Positions 52,466 to 61,791 are shown, counted from the stretch's first letter. The stretch: DNA of 64,000 bases from Paenibacillus sp. SY21-1 (GCF_005222705.1 NZ_STGF01000008.1:1-64000); one strand, 5' to 3'. Program-made: numbers and translations. The notes: generated from the sequence alone by a model not told the origin.

Positions 52466-54016
52466 ATGAATTTAAACCACAAACAATCGCTAATGTCGTT
52501 CAGCACGTCGCTGCGGCAAAATATTGAATCGCTGCGCGACGCCTTCGGGGACAGCTCCGATGTCATTATCCGCAGCTTCCGGAGCGATGCCGCACCTGAC
52601 CGGGAGATGGCGGCAGCCTACATTGAGGGAATGGTCGATATGGAAATGATCAACCTTAGCGTTATGGAGCCGCTCATGTCGCTGAAGCTGCCGAACGAGG
52701 CGGACAGACGCGGCTCCAGATTGCTGGAGGCGCTGCGCGGCTGCGTCATTTCCGTCGGCTCGGTCTGCCAAACGGAGCATGCCGAGGAAGCGCTGCAGGC
52801 GATGGCGGACGGATTATGCATCATTTTGGTGGACGGCATTGCAGGCGTGCTGATGGCGGAGGTGAGCGGAGGCGAGCATCGCGATGTCGGCATCGCCCAA
52901 ACGCAGAGCGTCATCCGTGGACCGCAGTACGGATTTGTTGAGCATCTGCGTACGAATATCAGTCTGATCCGCAGCATTATCCGCACGCCCGACCTGCATG
53001 TGCAAATTCATAAGATTGGCCGGCAAACGCATTCCGACGTAGCTGTAGTCTATTTGCACGGCGTGGTGGATGCAGGAATTGTAAAAGAGGTGTACCGCAG
53101 GCTTGCCGACATCGATATCGACGGAATTCTTGAAAGCGGCTATGTAGAGGAGTTTATTCAAGATGAGACCTTTACGCTTTTTCCGACGATTTTGAATTCC
53201 GAACGGCCGGACACCGTCGCTGCCGCCCTGCTCGAAGGGCGTGTCGCGATTATAGTGGCCGGCACCCCCATAGCCCTTATAGCGCCGACGACCTTTTTTT
53301 CGTTTTTTCAATCCTCGGAGGACTATTACCAGCGTTATGATATCGCAACCTTCATTCGCATCATCCGGTATGTCGCCTACGCTTTAGCGATGCTGCTTCC
53401 GTCTCTCTATATAGCGATTACAACCTTTCATCAGGAGATGCTGCCAACCATGCTGCTCATCAGTCTGGCCGCTCAGCGCGAGGGAATTCCCTTTCCGGCG
53501 CTTGTCGAGGCGCTGCTGATGGAAATGACGTTCGAGGTGCTGCGGGAAGCCGGATTAAGAATGCCGCGGGTCATCGGCCCGGCCATATCGATCGTAGGCG
53601 CGCTGGTGCTCGGCCAGGCCGCCGTGCAAGCCGGCATCGTCTCGGCGGGTATGGTCATTGTCGTTTCCTTTACCGCCATTTCCAGCTTTGTTATGCCGGA
53701 ATACAATATGGCGGCGACAACGAGGCTTATTCGATTCGCATTTATGCTGGCGGCAGGCATGTTCGGATTTTTTGGCATTTTTATTTCCGTGCTCGTCATG
53801 CTTGTCCACTTGGCTTCGCTTCGATCGTTTGGAGTGCCCTATCTATCTCCCCTTGCGCCGGGAGGCAAGCGGCAGGGAATCTGGCGCGACGTTTTTGTAC
53901 GCAGGCCTTGGTGGTCGATTGTGCTGCGGCCGCTTGATCTAAAGCTTCGAAATCCGAAACGCAGGCCTACTGGCAGCAAGCCGCCAAGCCAACGCCATTC
54001 CGGCAAACCGTCATGA
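52466..54016 (+). CDS. Spore germination receptor A subunit (GerAA type)
   Basis: This 516-residue subunit of a germinant receptor sits in the spore inner membrane. It has the large soluble N-terminal region, the conserved mid-protein PTFFSFFQSSEDYYQRYDIATFIRIIRYVAY block, and about five C-terminal membrane helices ending in SPLAPG. ATG at 52466 follows AAGGGTG; a GTG three codons earlier is inside that region. It is first of an A-C-B operon. Sigma-G boxes were not clear. Confidence 0.93.
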   Translation: MNLNHKQSLMSFSTSLRQNIESLRDAFGDSSDVIIRSFRSDAAPDREMAAAYIEGMVDMEMINLSVMEPLMSLKLPNEADRRGSRLLEALRGCVISVGSVCQTEHAEEALQAMADGLCIILVDGIAGVLMAEVSGGEHRDVGIAQTQSVIRGPQYGFVEHLRTNISLIRSIIRTPDLHVQIHKIGRQTHSDVAVVYLHGVVDAGIVKEVYRRLADIDIDGILESGYVEEFIQDETFTLFPTILNSERPDTVAAALLEGRVAIIVAGTPIALIAPTTFFSFFQSSEDYYQRYDIATFIRIIRYVAYALAMLLPSLYIAITTFHQEMLPTMLLISLAAQREGIPFPALVEALLMEMTFEVLREAGLRMPRVIGPAISIVGALVLGQAAVQAGIVSAGMVIVVSFTAISSFVMPEYNMAATTRLIRFAFMLAAGMFGFFGIFISVLVMLVHLASLRSFGVPYLSPLAPGGKRQGIWRDVFVRRPWWSIVLRPLDLKLRNPKRRPTGSKPPSQRHSGKPS

Positions 54017-54029
54017 GAGGGGGAGGCCT

Positions 54030-55238
54030 ATGAAGCGAATGTTGACGGCATGCTTGGCATGCTTGCTGCTTGGCGGCTGCTGGAACCGGGTGGAACTGAA
54101 TGAAATCGGCATCGTCTCGGCAACCGGAGTGGATTGGAAGGATAATAAGTGGACGCTGACGTATCAGGTCGTCATTCCGCAGATGATTTCCAGTCAGACG
54201 AATTCTGGCGGAGGGGCGGCTCCGGTCAACGTATTTTCCACCTCGGGGAACAGCTTTCGCGCAGCCACCAAAAAAGCCAGCCAGGAAACGACCCGGCGTC
54301 TATATTTTGCGCATAACCAGATGATTGTGATCGGTCAGGAGGCGGCGCGCCACGGGCTGGAGCAGCTGTTCGACGTCTACTTGAGAAATACGGATTCGCG
54401 TGAAACCGTCAGCGTGTTTTTGGCCAAGGGCAGCGCAAGACGAATACTGGAGCAATTGATACCGCTGGAAAAAATACCGGGCAACGCCATTCAGCGGCTG
54501 ATGGATCATGAGGACAAGCAAAGCTCGGATTTTCCGCAAATGACGATGCATGACGTCATCGTGAATCTGCTCGGCTCCACTCAAGCAGCGGGTATTCCGA
54601 GTCTGACCGTCGGGGGCTCGAATGAAAGCCTGGACAGCTCCGATAAGCTAGCATTAACGAATGCTCCCTCCAAGGTAAGGCTCAGTCAGCTAGGCCTGAT
54701 CAACCGCAGCAAGCTGGTCGGGTGGATGAGCCGGGAGGAAAGTTTCGGCGTCATGTGGCTGAGAGACCGGATCAAGCATACAACCGTTTCATTCGCCTGC
54801 GGCAATGAGGCTCCGGATACGTCTCCACTGTCCTCGGTCAAAATTTTCAGAGCCAAGACGAAGCTGACGCCGGTGTGGTCGGGGGAGAAGTGGACGATTC
54901 GCGTGAATATGGAGGCGAGCGCCCAGTTGATGGAGTACTCCTGCGAAATGGATTTAAAGGAGCCGGACGCATTGGCGAAGGTCGAGCACGCCATTGAAAG
55001 CGAAATTGTCCGCTTGATGGAAAATGGATGGAAATCGGTCAAAAGCAACGGGACGGATATTGTGGGCTTAGGCAACCTTATCCACCAAAGAGCTCCGAAG
55101 CTTTGGGCAAAGCAGAAGGGAGAATGGGCAGAGCAGCTTAATCGGATGGAGCTTGTCATATCGGTCAAGGTCAACATTCAAACGACAGGAATGAGCGGCA
55201 ACAATTTTAAAAAAGCGCAAGAGCAGGCTCGTTCATAG
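54030..55238 (+). CDS. Spore germination receptor C subunit, lipoprotein (GerAC type)
   Basis: This 402-residue Ger(x)C lipoprotein has a short signal with lipobox LLGGC (Cys about 18) followed by WNRVELNEIGIVSATGVDW, the family opening. Three alpha/beta domains lie on the outside of the inner membrane, where the receptor complex meets germinants. GAGGGGGAGG precedes the ATG. Confidence 0.93.
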   Translation: MKRMLTACLACLLLGGCWNRVELNEIGIVSATGVDWKDNKWTLTYQVVIPQMISSQTNSGGGAAPVNVFSTSGNSFRAATKKASQETTRRLYFAHNQMIVIGQEAARHGLEQLFDVYLRNTDSRETVSVFLAKGSARRILEQLIPLEKIPGNAIQRLMDHEDKQSSDFPQMTMHDVIVNLLGSTQAAGIPSLTVGGSNESLDSSDKLALTNAPSKVRLSQLGLINRSKLVGWMSREESFGVMWLRDRIKHTTVSFACGNEAPDTSPLSSVKIFRAKTKLTPVWSGEKWTIRVNMEASAQLMEYSCEMDLKEPDALAKVEHAIESEIVRLMENGWKSVKSNGTDIVGLGNLIHQRAPKLWAKQKGEWAEQLNRMELVISVKVNIQTTGMSGNNFKKAQEQARS

Positions 55239-55249
55239 AGGGGGACACT

Positions 55250-56356
55250 ATGCAGCAGATTGGAAAAAACCAGTTTGTGATACTAATGATGCTGTATATC
55301 ATCGGCGGCACGCCTTTATATGAGCTGGGCTCGCAGGTGCATCAGGACGCATGGCTCGCCGTGACGCTGTCCGCTTTGCTTGGCGTGCTTGTTACGGCGG
55401 TCTATATCAAGCTGTACAGCCGCGCTCCGGCGGCGGGCTTGGGCGAGCTGTATGTGATGCATTTCGGCCAATGGCTGGGCAAAGCAGTAGCGCTGCTGTA
55501 TGTGCTCTGGTTCAGCTACGAAGCGATGCTCAACATCCGCGGCGTTGGCGAGCTGACCTCGGTTGCGCTGCTTCCGGCAACGCCGGTGCCCTTTATTATG
55601 GCGATTTTTCTGGGAGCGGCAGCGTTTACCGTACATAAGGGGGTAGAGGTGTTCGCCCGCGTCGCCCAGTTGCTGATGCCGATTGTGGTGTTCAGCTACA
55701 GTTTGCTCGTTCTGCTCATCGTCATTGCCAGACTGCCGGTCGTGCACAGGCTGCTTCCGGTCATGGAGCATGGGCTGGCACCTGTCGCATACGCCTCCTT
55801 CACTGATCTGATTGCTTTTCCGTTTAGCCAATTCATCGTCATGCTGGTGTTCTGCAAATACGTGGGCGACAAAACCAGACTTGGCGGGGCAACCGTTCGC
55901 GCGCAAATCATCGTTTCCGTCTTTCTCATTCTGATGAACATGCTGACCATGTGCGTGCTGGGACCCGAGCTGTCTGCGCTGTCTGTCCTGCCTTTGCTTG
56001 AGGTGGTTCAGCTCATCCGTCTGGCCAATTTTTTGGAGCGGCTGGACATCCTGGTGACGCTGCTGCTTTTTATCGGCCTGTATGTCAAGCTTACGCTGCT
56101 CTATTTTGCCGCCGTGCTAACGCTTGGCTTTGTGACCGGTGCGAAAAGTCATACTCTTGTTGCTCCCGTTGGCGCGGGGATTTACGCGTTGACGCTCACT
56201 ATTCCATCCATCAGCTACTTTATTTGGCTCAGTCACGATCATACCTTGCGACTGGAGCCGCTGTTTCAGATTGCTATACCGGTTGTGATGCTGGTAATCG
56301 GCGTACGCAAAAAATATCGCAAAGTGGGAGCAGTCGCTAAAGATGCGCGCGCTTAG
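55250..56356 (+). CDS. Spore germination receptor B subunit, transporter-like (GerAB type)
   Basis: This 368-residue integral membrane protein with ten helices belongs to the amino-acid-transporter-like GerAB group (QFVILMMLYIIGGTPLYELG at the start). B subunits bind the germinant, often an amino acid. It is eleven bases after the C subunit, with GAGGGGG upstream, and completes the receptor. Confidence 0.93.
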   Translation: MQQIGKNQFVILMMLYIIGGTPLYELGSQVHQDAWLAVTLSALLGVLVTAVYIKLYSRAPAAGLGELYVMHFGQWLGKAVALLYVLWFSYEAMLNIRGVGELTSVALLPATPVPFIMAIFLGAAAFTVHKGVEVFARVAQLLMPIVVFSYSLLVLLIVIARLPVVHRLLPVMEHGLAPVAYASFTDLIAFPFSQFIVMLVFCKYVGDKTRLGGATVRAQIIVSVFLILMNMLTMCVLGPELSALSVLPLLEVVQLIRLANFLERLDILVTLLLFIGLYVKLTLLYFAAVLTLGFVTGAKSHTLVAPVGAGIYALTLTIPSISYFIWLSHDHTLRLEPLFQIAIPVVMLVIGVRKKYRKVGAVAKDARA

Positions 56357-56393
56357 CGCTGGGCGGACAGGTGCAAGGCAGGGAAAGCAGCCA

Positions 56394-56422
56394 TTGAGCC
56401 GTCGCTGCGATTTTTATATAAT
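56394..56422 (+). promoter_or_regulatory. Promoter of the leader ORF and FusB-like gene
   Basis: TTGAGC (56394-56399) and TATAAT (56417-56422) are 17 bases apart. Confidence 0.72.
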
Positions 56423-56455
56423 AGATGGAACGGAGTATTGGGGAGGGTGGTAACG

Positions 56456-56548
56456 ATGGCAATTCGAGATTGCCGGATTGGCTTAACTCATGCAAAGCCT
56501 GCAGCAGAGGCGATACTTTGCATGGGGCCATGCCGAAAGACTTATTAA
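56456..56548 (+). CDS. 30-codon leader ORF upstream of the FusB-like gene
   Basis: ATG at 56456 follows GGGGAGGGTGG, a strong ribosome site. The 30-residue product begins MAIRDCRIGLTHAKPAAEAI and ends CMGPCRKTY. The ORF lies alone between a promoter and a FusB-like gene. Two mutually exclusive hairpins share its 3' half: ATGCAAAG with CTTTGCAT, or GCATGG with CCATGC. This is the layout of translational attenuators known upstream of ribosome-targeting drug resistance genes. Confidence 0.6.
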   Translation: MAIRDCRIGLTHAKPAAEAILCMGPCRKTY

Positions 56549-56642
56549 TCGCCTGGCTAAGATGCAATCGTTTCTAATGCCGGTTTTGCCCTTAACGCGA
56601 ATGAACAACCATCACGCGCAAGCGATAAGGAGCTGAACGGAA

Positions 56643-57299
56643 ATGACGCCATTCTTCATTAGAAACGAGCAGTACAATTTTATTAAAAAGCAGGCCGCCA
56701 TCTTGGAGCAAGCGCAGCGGTCGGTCCATGACCTGAAAGTGCTTGAATCCGTTACGTACAGCGTCCATACGAAAATAGAGGGGTTGTTTCCCCAGGCGGA
56801 CGAGGAGCAGCGAAGCCTGCTGCAGGAAGTGACCACGCTCGCCACGTCGGACGACTTCGTCCGTTATGCGAAAAAGCTGGAGGCCAGACTGGTTGTCTTT
56901 CCTGCCATTACGGAGCGTCAAATTGAAAAGCTGTTTCCCAAAAACAAAAAGCTGAAGCTGCCGGATCTCAAGGCGCTTGATTACCGCTTTGTGACGTATT
57001 TGCATTGGATCGATGTCGCGACCAGCAAGCTGTATATGGTCTATCATGCGAACGGCCAGTTTATCGGGGTAGAAGGCAAGTATACGCCTACCCATAAAAA
57101 AGGCTTCTGCTTCTTGTGCAGCCGGTACGAAGAAATCGTCTTTTTCTCGGCGGTTACGCGCAAGCGTCCGGCCCAGGCGTCCCCGGACTACTACAAGGCG
57201 ATCGGCAATTACGTCTGCATGAACGGTGAAGCTTGTAATGCTAATTTGACGGATGTGACCATTTTAGAGCGATTTGTCAATGAGGTGAATGGAAGCTGA
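56643..57299 (+). CDS. EF-G-binding protein, FusB/FusC-like
   Basis: This 218-residue protein matches the length and layout of FusB, which binds elongation factor G and frees it from stalled ribosomes, giving fusidic acid resistance. The N-terminal helical bundle (about 1-85) is followed by a treble-clef-like zinc domain with GFCFLCSRYEEIVFFSAVTRK and YVCMNGEACNANL supplying the four Cys. AAGGAGC lies about 12 bases before the ATG and can be masked by pairing of GCGATAAG with an upstream CTT...ATCGC. Chromosomal copies need not give clinical resistance. Confidence 0.85.
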   Translation: MTPFFIRNEQYNFIKKQAAILEQAQRSVHDLKVLESVTYSVHTKIEGLFPQADEEQRSLLQEVTTLATSDDFVRYAKKLEARLVVFPAITERQIEKLFPKNKKLKLPDLKALDYRFVTYLHWIDVATSKLYMVYHANGQFIGVEGKYTPTHKKGFCFLCSRYEEIVFFSAVTRKRPAQASPDYYKAIGNYVCMNGEACNANLTDVTILERFVNEVNGS

Positions 57300-57344
57300 G
57301 CGGAAGCGCGATCGTATTTTTGCCGGCAGCCTCTTAAAAATGTC

Positions 57345-57373
57345 TGGTCATTTCGCAATATTTTGTTTACAAT
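57345..57373 (+). promoter_or_regulatory. Promoter of the thiamine operon
   Basis: TGGTCA (57345-57350) and TACAAT (57368-57373) are 17 bases apart, just before the riboswitch. Confidence 0.5.
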
Positions 57374-57390
57374 AGACAAGGTTGATGAAA

Positions 57391-57487
57391 CTTCATAGCA
57401 CCGGGGAGCTGGCAATACTGGCTGAGAGGGAATTTAATGGTGATTCCGACCCGTAACCTGATCTGGATAATGCCAGCGTAGGAAGAA
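57391..57487 (+). ncRNA. TPP riboswitch (THI element)
   Basis: Conserved TPP-binding blocks are all present: GGGGAGC (about 57403), GCTGAGAGGG (57421), ACCCGTAACCTGATCTGG (about 57449) and TAATGCCAGCGTAGGAAG (about 57468). CTTC at 57391 pairs with GAAG at 57482 to close the P1 helix. It controls the transport operon downstream by making the terminator at 57563 when thiamine pyrophosphate is abundant. Confidence 0.96.
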
Positions 57488-57562
57488 TAAGCATCGTTTA
57501 CTCTGCATTTCTATCGTGTTGTACGGAGATGCAAAGCGTGTACTCGTGCAGCCGAATCGTGG

Positions 57563-57591
57563 CGTCCTTCTTAACGGAAGGGCGTTTTTTT
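57563..57591 (+). terminator. Riboswitch-controlled terminator
   Basis: CGTCCTTC pairs with GAAGGGCG (one G-U) around TTAACG and is followed by TTTTTTT. It is the expression platform of the TPP riboswitch. Confidence 0.85.
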
Positions 57592-57749
57592 CGTTCTACT
57601 ATCCAAGTACGGGAACAGCGCGCGTAACACACCGACTTATGAATCTATGCGTAACGTAAGCTTTGCCGTTATAGGGCGGCTTCAGCCGTGTCTGCATGAC
57701 GGGAGTAGTCAGCATCAGAGGAGAGACAAACAGGAGAGGGGCAGGTAAC

Positions 57750-58784
57750 ATGATGTTGGATAGCCTGAAAGGACAATCGAAATGGAAAATAGCGGCGGCA
57801 GGTCTGACGCTGGCCTTGGCGCTTGTCGGCTGCGGCGCGGCGGGCGACAAGCCGTCTGAAAACGGGCAGCAGGCAGGAGAAACGGCGCCGGAGAAGGTGC
57901 AGGTTGTGCTCGACTGGACGCCCAATACGAATCATACCGGACTTTATGTGGCAAGAGACAAGGGCTTTTTTGCCGAGCAGGGACTGGAAGTGGAAATTAT
58001 TCAGCCGGGCCAGACGGGGGCCGATCAGATGGTCGCTTCCGGAGAAGCGGAATTCGGGGTGAGCTATCAGGAGTCGCTGACGATGGCGCGCATTGCCGGC
58101 GTCCCGCTCGTCTCGATTGCGGCTGTCATTCAGCATAATACGTCAGGCTTTGCTTCTCCGCTGGAGAAGGGCATCGACGCTCCGGAAAAGTTTGAAGGCA
58201 AAACCTACGGCGGCTGGGGCGCGCCTGTCGAGGAGGCCGTGATCGAGTCGCTGATGAAAGAGCGCGGCGCTGACGTAAGCAAGGTGAGTTTGATCAGCAT
58301 CGGCGACGGCGACTTTTTTACGGCAGTTAAACGCGACATAGACTTTGCCTGGATCTATTACGCCTGGACAGGCGTAGAGGCCGAGCTGCGCGGCGAAAAG
58401 CTGAATATGCTTTATTTGACCGACTATAGCGACAAGCTGGACTATTACACGCCGGTTTTGACGACCAGCGAATCGATGATTGCGGACAAGCCTGAGCTTG
58501 TCAAAGCGTTTTCGGCGGCGGCGGCCAAGGGGTATCAATACGCGATCGAGCATCCGGATGATGCGGCGGAGGTGCTCATTGCAGCCGAACCGGACTTGAA
58601 TGCGGACTTGGTGCGGGCAAGCCAAAAATGGCTAAGCCCGAAATATCAGGACGATGCGGCGCGTTGGGGCGAGCAAAAGCTGAGCGTATGGGAAAACTAC
58701 GCAAATTGGATGTACGAGCATAAGCTGCTTGAAAAGGAGCTGGAGGCGGACAAGGCCTTTACGAACGAGTTTTTGCCCGAGTAA
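57750..58784 (+). CDS. Thiamine-precursor ABC importer lipoprotein (ThiY-like)
   Basis: This 344-residue NMT1/THI5-like binding protein has a signal with lipobox LVGC and an opening VVLDWTPNTNHTGLYVARDKGFF that is highly typical of the pyrimidine-precursor (HMP or formylaminopyrimidine) binding family. The TPP riboswitch in front confirms a thiamine role. ATG at 57750 (or 57753) follows AGGAGAGGGGCAGG. The frame upstream of it is not coding. Confidence 0.9.
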   Translation: MMLDSLKGQSKWKIAAAGLTLALALVGCGAAGDKPSENGQQAGETAPEKVQVVLDWTPNTNHTGLYVARDKGFFAEQGLEVEIIQPGQTGADQMVASGEAEFGVSYQESLTMARIAGVPLVSIAAVIQHNTSGFASPLEKGIDAPEKFEGKTYGGWGAPVEEAVIESLMKERGADVSKVSLISIGDGDFFTAVKRDIDFAWIYYAWTGVEAELRGEKLNMLYLTDYSDKLDYYTPVLTTSESMIADKPELVKAFSAAAAKGYQYAIEHPDDAAEVLIAAEPDLNADLVRASQKWLSPKYQDDAARWGEQKLSVWENYANWMYEHKLLEKELEADKAFTNEFLPE

Positions 58785-58874
58785 CCGCCTGTATGCGAGT
58801 ACTTCGATATCATCAGATAGAGCCGCGGCGCTGCACCCGCAGCGTCGCGAGTCAACGGGAAAGAGGGGAAATCG

Positions 58875-59177
58875 ATGGCAAACGCATTGGTAAGCATTCA
58901 AATACTGCCTACAACGCCCGGAGGGGCTGGCGTGATTCCTTATGTGGACAAGGCAATCGATGTAATCAAGGAATCAGGGGTGCCGTATCGGGTTGCTCCG
59001 CTGGAAACGACGATGGAGGGCGAGCTTGGCGAGCTGCTTGAAGTTGTACAAAGGATGAGTGAAGCGATGGCCGAGCTGGGTTGTCCGTCCGTCATCTCGC
59101 AGGTGAAAATCTACTATAATCCGGGCAGCGGAGCGTCCATGGACCGGCTGCTGGAAAAGTATCCGGATGGCCAGTAA
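58875..59177 (+). CDS. MTH1187-family thiamine-binding protein
   Basis: This 100-residue ferredoxin-like-fold protein (YkoF/MTH1187 group) has LVSIQILPTTPGG at the start, then VAPLETTMEGE and a C-terminal YYNPGSGASMDRLLEK. Family members bind thiamine or its pyrimidine part and are often placed in such operons. AGAGGGG precedes the ATG. It overlaps the permease gene by 11 bases. Confidence 0.88.
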   Translation: MANALVSIQILPTTPGGAGVIPYVDKAIDVIKESGVPYRVAPLETTMEGELGELLEVVQRMSEAMAELGCPSVISQVKIYYNPGSGASMDRLLEKYPDGQ

Positions 59178-59949
59178 TTCTAGCGGCTCGTGGATAAAAA
59201 TGTGGCCGCCCGTTGTCGTGCTTGCGGCTATTCTGCTATGCTGGCAGGCTGCTGTCGATTTCGGCATGGTACAGGAGTGGGTGCTGCCGTCTCCGTTAGC
59301 GATCGTTCAGGAATCGGTGAAGGTGTGGCCACGATTAATGGAGCATACGGGAGCGACGCTGCGGCTTACGCTGCTCGGCTTCGCGGGTGGAGCGGCGGCG
59401 GGCTTTGTGCTCGCCGCTTTGCTGCATCTGATACCTGGCGTGCGAAGAGGCATTTACCCGCTGCTGGTGCTCACGCAAAACGTGCCGGTTATTGCCATCG
59501 CTCCTATATTGACGATGCTGCTTGGCTACGGCTTTTTGCCCAAGCTGCTGCTGCTTATGATTGTATGCTTTTTCCCGATTACAATTGCCCTGCTCGGCGG
59601 TCTTACCCATACAGATCCCCAGCTGCGGCATTATTTTCAAATGCTCGGCATCGGCAAATGGCGGATGTTTTGGCATGTCGAGCTGCCTGGCGCTGTGGCG
59701 CCTCTATTCTCGGGCCTGAAAATTTCCGCCTCCTACAGCGTGCTCAGCGCCATTGTGGCGGAATGGCTTGGCACGAATAAAGGACTTGGCGCCTTTATGC
59801 TGATTTCGTTCAAGGGCTTCCAGCCAGCCCGGGGATTCGCCGCTGTTCTTATCGTCGTGGCGTTCAGCTTGCTCATGTTTGGCGCCGTTACGGTTGCAGA
59901 ACGGTTCTGGCTGCGCTGGAAGCCGGCGAAAGAGGGGGACGTCAAATGA
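59167..59949 (+). CDS. Thiamine-precursor ABC importer permease (ThiX-like)
   Basis: This 260-residue protein has six membrane helices and the permease loop AEWLGTNKGLGAFMLISFKGFQ that contacts the ATPase. It belongs to the SsuC/TauC/ThiX group. The ATG at 59167 lies within the preceding gene, with no ribosome site of its own, so translation is coupled. The stop overlaps the ATPase start (ATGA). Confidence 0.9.
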   Translation: MASNSSGSWIKMWPPVVVLAAILLCWQAAVDFGMVQEWVLPSPLAIVQESVKVWPRLMEHTGATLRLTLLGFAGGAAAGFVLAALLHLIPGVRRGIYPLLVLTQNVPVIAIAPILTMLLGYGFLPKLLLLMIVCFFPITIALLGGLTHTDPQLRHYFQMLGIGKWRMFWHVELPGAVAPLFSGLKISASYSVLSAIVAEWLGTNKGLGAFMLISFKGFQPARGFAAVLIVVAFSLLMFGAVTVAERFWLRWKPAKEGDVK

Positions 59950-60749
59950 AGGAACGTACACAAGGCAAGGGAAACGATGAGATGCTGTCCGTCGAGGCCG
60001 TTCATAAAAGCTATGGCCGGAAAACAGCGCAGAAAGCGGTGCTTGGCGGCTTGTCGCTTTCAGTCGGAGCAGGCGAATTCGTATCGCTTATCGGACCGTC
60101 GGGCAGCGGCAAAACGACGCTGTTCAAGATTATTGGCGGGCTGGAAACTCCGGATAGAGGCGATATTTCGATCGCCGGCAGACGCACGACAGGGGAGCGC
60201 GGACATATCGCCTATATGCCTCAGCATGCGGCTTTGCTGCCCTGGCAGACCGTTGCCGATAATCTTGCGTTGTCGCTTGTATTATCCGGAGAAGATAAGC
60301 GGGAGGCGCATGAAAAGACGCGGCAATGGCTGGAGCGCATCGGCCTTGACGGCTATGCCGACGCCTATCCGCATGTGCTGTCTGGCGGCATGCTGCAGCG
60401 CATCTCCTTTTTGCGCGCGCTGCTCGCCCCGCAGCAGCTTATGCTGCTTGATGAGCCGTTCGGCGCGCTCGATGCGCTGACCAGGCTGCATATGCAGCAA
60501 TGGCTAATGTCAATCTGGGAGCAGAATCGCCGCTCGGTGCTGCTCGTTACCCACAGCATCGAGGAAGCGCTTATGCTGTCCGATCGCATCGTTGTGCTCT
60601 CCGCTTCACCGGCCGTCGTGCTGGAGCAAATCAACGTGCCTTTTGCGCGGCCGCGCGGAGAGCAGCTGTGGACGGAGCCCCGCTTTAATGAGCTGAAGCA
60701 GCACATCTATACGCTGTTAAAGGATAATATGGAGGAGGCTGCGCGATGA
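59946..60749 (+). CDS. Thiamine-precursor ABC importer ATPase (ThiZ-like)
   Basis: This 267-residue ATPase has GPSGSGKTT (Walker A), YMPQHAALLPW (Q-loop), LSGGMLQR (signature), LMLLDEPFGALD (Walker B) and THSIEEA (H-loop). It powers the importer with the ThiY-like and ThiX-like proteins. It overlaps both neighbours by four bases. Confidence 0.92.
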   Translation: MKERTQGKGNDEMLSVEAVHKSYGRKTAQKAVLGGLSLSVGAGEFVSLIGPSGSGKTTLFKIIGGLETPDRGDISIAGRRTTGERGHIAYMPQHAALLPWQTVADNLALSLVLSGEDKREAHEKTRQWLERIGLDGYADAYPHVLSGGMLQRISFLRALLAPQQLMLLDEPFGALDALTRLHMQQWLMSIWEQNRRSVLLVTHSIEEALMLSDRIVVLSASPAVVLEQINVPFARPRGEQLWTEPRFNELKQHIYTLLKDNMEEAAR

Positions 60750-61552
60750 GCCGGTTGGAGATGACATGCATGGATGCCCACATTCATCTGGATTTGTATG
60801 AGGAGAACGAGCGAGCATCCTTGCTTGAAGCCGCTTTCGAGAGCGGCGTCGAAGCGGTCGTTGCCGTCTCGATGCATCTGTCCTCGAGCCGGATTCAGCA
60901 TGATTTGGCAAAGCGGTATCCGGGCCGCGTTCATCCGGCCTACGGTTTTCATCCCGAGCAGCCGCTACCTTCTCAGCGCGAGCTGGACGAGCTGTTTGTC
61001 TGGATCAGGGAGCGCCACGGAGCGGGTGAGCCATTTGCCATAGGCGAGGTGGGTTTGCCCTACTACAAGCGCACGGAAGCGGAAGCCGCTGGCCGACCTT
61101 TCAATGAGCAGCCATACCTGGAGCTGCTTGACCGCTTTGCCGAGCTTGCCGCGGAGCTTGACCGCCCGATTATTCTGCATGCGGTCTATGAGGATGCGCA
61201 CAAAGCATGCGAGCTGCTGGAGCGCCACGGCGTGCGTCGTGCGCATTTCCACTGGTTCAAGGGCGAGGAGGCTGTCTGTCGACGCATGCAAGAGAAGGGT
61301 TACTTTATCTCGGTTACGCCAGATATCGTGTATGAGGCCGAGATTCGCGAGCTTGCGGCTCGTTATCCGCTTGACCTGATGATGGTCGAGACCGATGGCC
61401 CATGGCCGTTTGAAGGTCCATTCGCCGGAAGGCGAACGCGTCCGGAGATGGCGGCGGCAGCCGCAGCTTGCCTCGCTGAAGTTAAAGGGCTGCCTGAGCA
61501 GCAAACCGCAAGCGTGCTGAACGGCAATACGCGGCGGTTTTACGGGTTTTAG
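60746..61552 (+). CDS. TatD-family metal hydrolase
   Basis: This 268-residue TIM-barrel hydrolase has DAHIHLD (first metal pair), AIGEVGLPYY (bridging Glu), ILHAVYEDA, FHWFKGEE and METDGPWPF (last Asp). It lies in an ATGA overlap at the end of the TPP-controlled operon. TatD enzymes are usually DNases or amidohydrolases. Here the company suggests processing of an imported thiamine breakdown product (inference). Confidence 0.87.
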   Translation: MSRLEMTCMDAHIHLDLYEENERASLLEAAFESGVEAVVAVSMHLSSSRIQHDLAKRYPGRVHPAYGFHPEQPLPSQRELDELFVWIRERHGAGEPFAIGEVGLPYYKRTEAEAAGRPFNEQPYLELLDRFAELAAELDRPIILHAVYEDAHKACELLERHGVRRAHFHWFKGEEAVCRRMQEKGYFISVTPDIVYEAEIRELAARYPLDLMMVETDGPWPFEGPFAGRRTRPEMAAAAAACLAEVKGLPEQQTASVLNGNTRRFYGF

Positions 61553-61614
61553 GCGTTGCAGGCTGGGCCTGCGCGATGGATTTCTAAAATAAGTTCATTT
61601 TATGAAGGACCTAT

Positions 61615-61656
61615 ACAGGCCAGTCCCGCTTCGAGAGCAGGGATTGGCCTGTTTGC
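61615..61656 (+). terminator. Terminator after the thiamine operon
   Basis: ACAGGCCAGTCCC (61615-61627) pairs with GGGATTGGCCTGT (61640-61652, one G-U), with an inner GCT/AGC pair and a short T tail. Confidence 0.78.
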
Positions 61657-61791
61657 GCTGACTGCCAATGTCCGATGCCTGCTGGTCAGCGATTCGTTTC
61701 CGGTTTGTCCGTTGCCTTAATCCCGAATCTCGCATAAATAGATAGGGAGAGGTCTGAAAAGCGCGATCCGATGCAGAATGGGGGATAAACG

